A stretch of 64,000 nt of DNA from JACNKV01 sp964422145. GTDB lineage: Bacteria; Fidelibacterota; Marinisomatia; Marinisomatales; JACNKV01. Under the pieces are notes generated by a model. The model did not search any database, was not told the DNA's origin, and was given only the letters and a program-made list of their open reading frames with translations. The stretch lies in assembly GCA_964422145.1 (NCBI GenBank), contig CAYQZV010000009.1:1-64000 (forward strand), in the 5' to 3' direction. How positions within the stretch are numbered: the stretch's first letter is position 1; each line of letters begins with the position of its first letter. Shown in pieces: positions 61,944 to 64,000 of this stretch. The position numbers were made by a program, and so were the translations under genes.

Positions 61944-64000
61944 GATACACCATCCGTTTTCAGATCAGGATTCGGGTTTCGGAGTTTCGCAAGGTACGTC
62001 ACTCGCGGTTGAGTATTTAACTCCCCTAATAATGAATACATTCGATTTTGTTTCCTTGTTAAAGAGATACGGCTGTTTGGATCAGTGATATCACCAAAGA
62101 CAATTGCATCCGTCGGGCATGATTGCTGGCAAGCCGTGGTGACTTCACCGTCTTTCAGATCACGTCCTTCATTATTCGCTGTGATTTTAGCTTGTGAGAT
62201 TCGCTGAACACAGAAGGTACATTTTTCCATGACACCTCGGAACCGCACCGTAACGTCCGGGTTTTGCACCATTTGGACAATTTCAGGTAAATCCTTTGTG
62301 AAGTTATGGAAGTTGAACCGCCGAACTTTATACGGACAGTTGTTGGCACAATAACGGGTTCCGACACATCGATTGTATGTCATGCTGTTTAGTCCGTCTT
62401 CAGAGTGTGTCGTCGCAGCGACAGGGCAAACCTGTTCGCAGGGCGCCATTTCACAATGCTGACAGTTGATCGGCTGGATAACCATATCCGGAGAATCCAT
62501 TTCACCGGAATAGTATCGATCTAATCTGATCCAGGACATTTCCCGGCCTTTTTCGACTTGTTCTTTTCCAACGATCGGAATATTGTTTTCTCCCTGACAG
62601 GAAATCGAACAGACATTACATCCGGTACAGAGATTCAGGTCGATTGCCATGCCCCATTGCGGGCCGGAATCATACTGAACTTCATCCCACATGGATACCA
62701 GCGGGAGAGCAGAATCATGTTCTTTAACAAAATCAGGATGTTTCTGATAGTCATCGAGTGTAGACTCACGAATAATAACGGGGAGACGGTCTTGAATGGC
62801 ATCTGCTGCCAGTTTTTCAGTGTCTAAACCGTGATGATCCTGAGTGCAAGCCAACACAGCGGTTTTACCTGTGTTTGAAATGTTGACATTCTCAGCTCGC
62901 CATAGAGATGATGTTTCACGGATGGCGTATGTATTTCCGCCGACACCGTTTCCGACTCGTCCGGATGATGTTCGGCCATAACCCAGTTCAATCGAAATGG
63001 AGTTATCGGCATGGCCGGGTACGATCCAAACGGGCAGTTCAACAGAATAACCATTGATGCGTAAAGCAACAACGTCTTTGTTTTTCACGCCCAGTTCTTT
63101 CGCGGTGGAATGACTCATCAGTGCAGCATTATCCCAAGTCAGCTTCGTGACCGGATTCGGAGATTCCTGGAGCCAACCGTTATTGGCGAATCGTCCGTCG
63201 AAAACAGACGAAGACGGTTTGAATACAACTTCAAAACCATCCATAGTTTCGATCGGATAGTCTTTTAATACTTTTCTTACCGCTGTTTTAGACAGGAAAG
63301 GATTCGCTGATTTGTTCAGTTTTCCCTGATAAACGCCGTCATGCAGAACTTTTTTCCAATTGGATGAAAAATCTGAAGAGAAAAACGGTCCCCATGTTGT
63401 TTGCACCAAATCGTGTCCCGACGGGGTAGAAAGATTGTTTTGAATCAACGCTGCCAGCAATTCGATGTAACTCACTCCGCCAAACAAAGGTTGGATTTGA
63501 GGTTGGGTAATCCCTTTAACACCTTCGATGGTTTCCGTATCACCCCACGCTTCCAATGGATTGGCCAAGTTGATCAGCCATTCAGCTGTTTTTGATGTCT
63601 CATTCTTATGCGAACAGATGTGAACGGTGTGCGGCACTTTTTGAATAGCATCACCAACATTCAAATCAACCGGAGCATTATAAACCGGATTTCCTCCGAA
63701 TAAAACCAAAGTTGAAACATTGCCTTGATGCATAGATTGCACCAACGAATTCAAATCTTGAGTCTTGGGACGGGTTGCATCATTTGCAGAGAAATAGTCT
63801 ACGGTGGTTCCTCTGTTTTTCAGAGCATGGTTGATCGCAAATACCAGAGCATGCACATTGGATGGCTGAGTTCGTCCGGCAACGATCAACGATTCTTTTT
63901 TGTGGGATAGCAAATCACTCGCTGCAGCTGCGATCCACTTATTATCAAATGAATGATTTTTATGATCGGATAAGGCATCCACGCCGGGGATGTTTAATCC
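61940..64000 (-). CDS. actB: Alternative complex III iron-sulfur subunit ActB (5' end outside the window)
   Basis: The frame is open through the window edge; the GTG near 63982 is not a convincing start since in-frame codons continue upstream. The visible 686 residues contain the end of a molybdopterin-oxidoreductase-like domain without clear cofactor ligands (GRTQPSNVHALVFAINHAL, LFGGNPVYNAP, ELPVWIVPGHAD), then a four-cluster ferredoxin domain: CTGCNVCSISC, CQHCEMAPCEQVCP, CVGTRYCANNCP and CTFCVQRI with CQQSCP. ActB normally has about 1000 residues, so roughly a third is missing. ActA, the pentaheme cytochrome, should lie just beyond the edge. Confidence 0.94.
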   Translation of the reverse strand, partial: GLNIPGVDALSDHKNHSFDNKWIAAAASDLLSHKKESLIVAGRTQPSNVHALVFAINHALKNRGTTVDYFSANDATRPKTQDLNSLVQSMHQGNVSTLVLFGGNPVYNAPVDLNVGDAIQKVPHTVHICSHKNETSKTAEWLINLANPLEAWGDTETIEGVKGITQPQIQPLFGGVSYIELLAALIQNNLSTPSGHDLVQTTWGPFFSSDFSSNWKKVLHDGVYQGKLNKSANPFLSKTAVRKVLKDYPIETMDGFEVVFKPSSSVFDGRFANNGWLQESPNPVTKLTWDNAALMSHSTAKELGVKNKDVVALRINGYSVELPVWIVPGHADNSISIELGYGRTSSGRVGNGVGGNTYAIRETSSLWRAENVNISNTGKTAVLACTQDHHGLDTEKLAADAIQDRLPVIIRESTLDDYQKHPDFVKEHDSALPLVSMWDEVQYDSGPQWGMAIDLNLCTGCNVCSISCQGENNIPIVGKEQVEKGREMSWIRLDRYYSGEMDSPDMVIQPINCQHCEMAPCEQVCPVAATTHSEDGLNSMTYNRCVGTRYCANNCPYKVRRFNFHNFTKDLPEIVQMVQNPDVTVRFRGVMEKCTFCVQRISQAKITANNEGRDLKDGEVTTACQQSCPTDAIVFGDITDPNSRISLTRKQNRMYSLLGELNTQPRVTYLAKLRNPNPDLKTDGVS

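Noticed and set aside
1..64000. CRISPR arrays, insertion sequences, rRNA, tRNA or defence islands
   Set aside because: No regularly spaced repeats, transposase-like frames or RNA gene patterns were seen; the longest gap without a gene is under 300 bp.

Overview
The window looks like a chromosomal core-gene segment from a Gram-negative member of the FCB group, most like Candidatus Marinimicrobia (SAR406) or a close relative. This placement is inferred from gene content, not from a database search. The clues are a type IX secretion tail of the QNYPNPFNP type, a menaquinone pathway paired with alternative complex III, a TamB/Omp85 pair with LolCDE-like export, a bacterial GGGP synthase, and an AT-leaning composition with tightly packed operons that often overlap by 1 or 4 nt. 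I see no rRNA, tRNA, CRISPR, insertion sequence or prophage.

Region by region. 1-6.6 kb: dxs, an acyl-CoA mutase large subunit with isobutyryl-CoA-mutase-like pocket residues, and a ResB / His-rich membrane protein / CcsA cytochrome c maturation operon. 6.6-14 kb: an archaeal-type (type II) GAPDH-like protein, an MBL-fold hydrolase, tilS, ftsH, folP, dacA and menI. 14-21.9 kb: menF, menD, menB, menA and a fused menC-menE, followed by a radical SAM protein and a small DsrE/YedF-like protein. 21.9-25.7 kb: a large CotH-family type IX secreted protein on the minus strand, with a detached type IX sorting tail of a lost gene just beyond its 5' end. 25.7-34.4 kb: a ZIP transporter, prfB with programmed frameshift, lysS, LolC/E-type permeases plus LolD, and dnaK. 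34.4-44 kb: TamB, an Omp85 protein, a TPR lipoprotein and a MoxR/DUF58/BatD-like set. 44-53.5 kb: efp, accB, accC, gcvH, GGGP synthase, gmhA, xerD, a site-2 protease, a 44-residue membrane protein, a formiminotransferase-cyclodeaminase with an embedded zinc-finger motif, and mutL. 53.5-58.2 kb: an RRM protein, an SLC13 transporter, a tandem universal stress protein, and a PerR-like/peroxiredoxin/Fe-SOD oxidative-stress set. 58.3-64 kb (minus strand): alternative complex III genes actF, actE, actD, actC and a partial actB running off the window end.

The parts fit an aerobic or microaerobic, menaquinone-respiring cell. The men operon makes the quinone, the ResB/CcsA system attaches heme to periplasmic c-type cytochromes, and alternative complex III oxidises menaquinol and passes electrons to a cytochrome or oxidase. 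The PerR/Prx/SOD genes handle the oxidants produced. Lol, Tam and GmhA serve the outer membrane.

I did not find a clear new defence or mobile system. The most unusual items are the C2H2 zinc finger inside the formiminotransferase domain, the archaeal-type GAPDH-like protein, the ICM-type mutase pocket, the MenC-MenE fusion with its trailing radical SAM/DsrE pair, the orphan type IX tail, the bacterial GGGP synthase, and the enlarged CcsA with a His/Met-rich partner.
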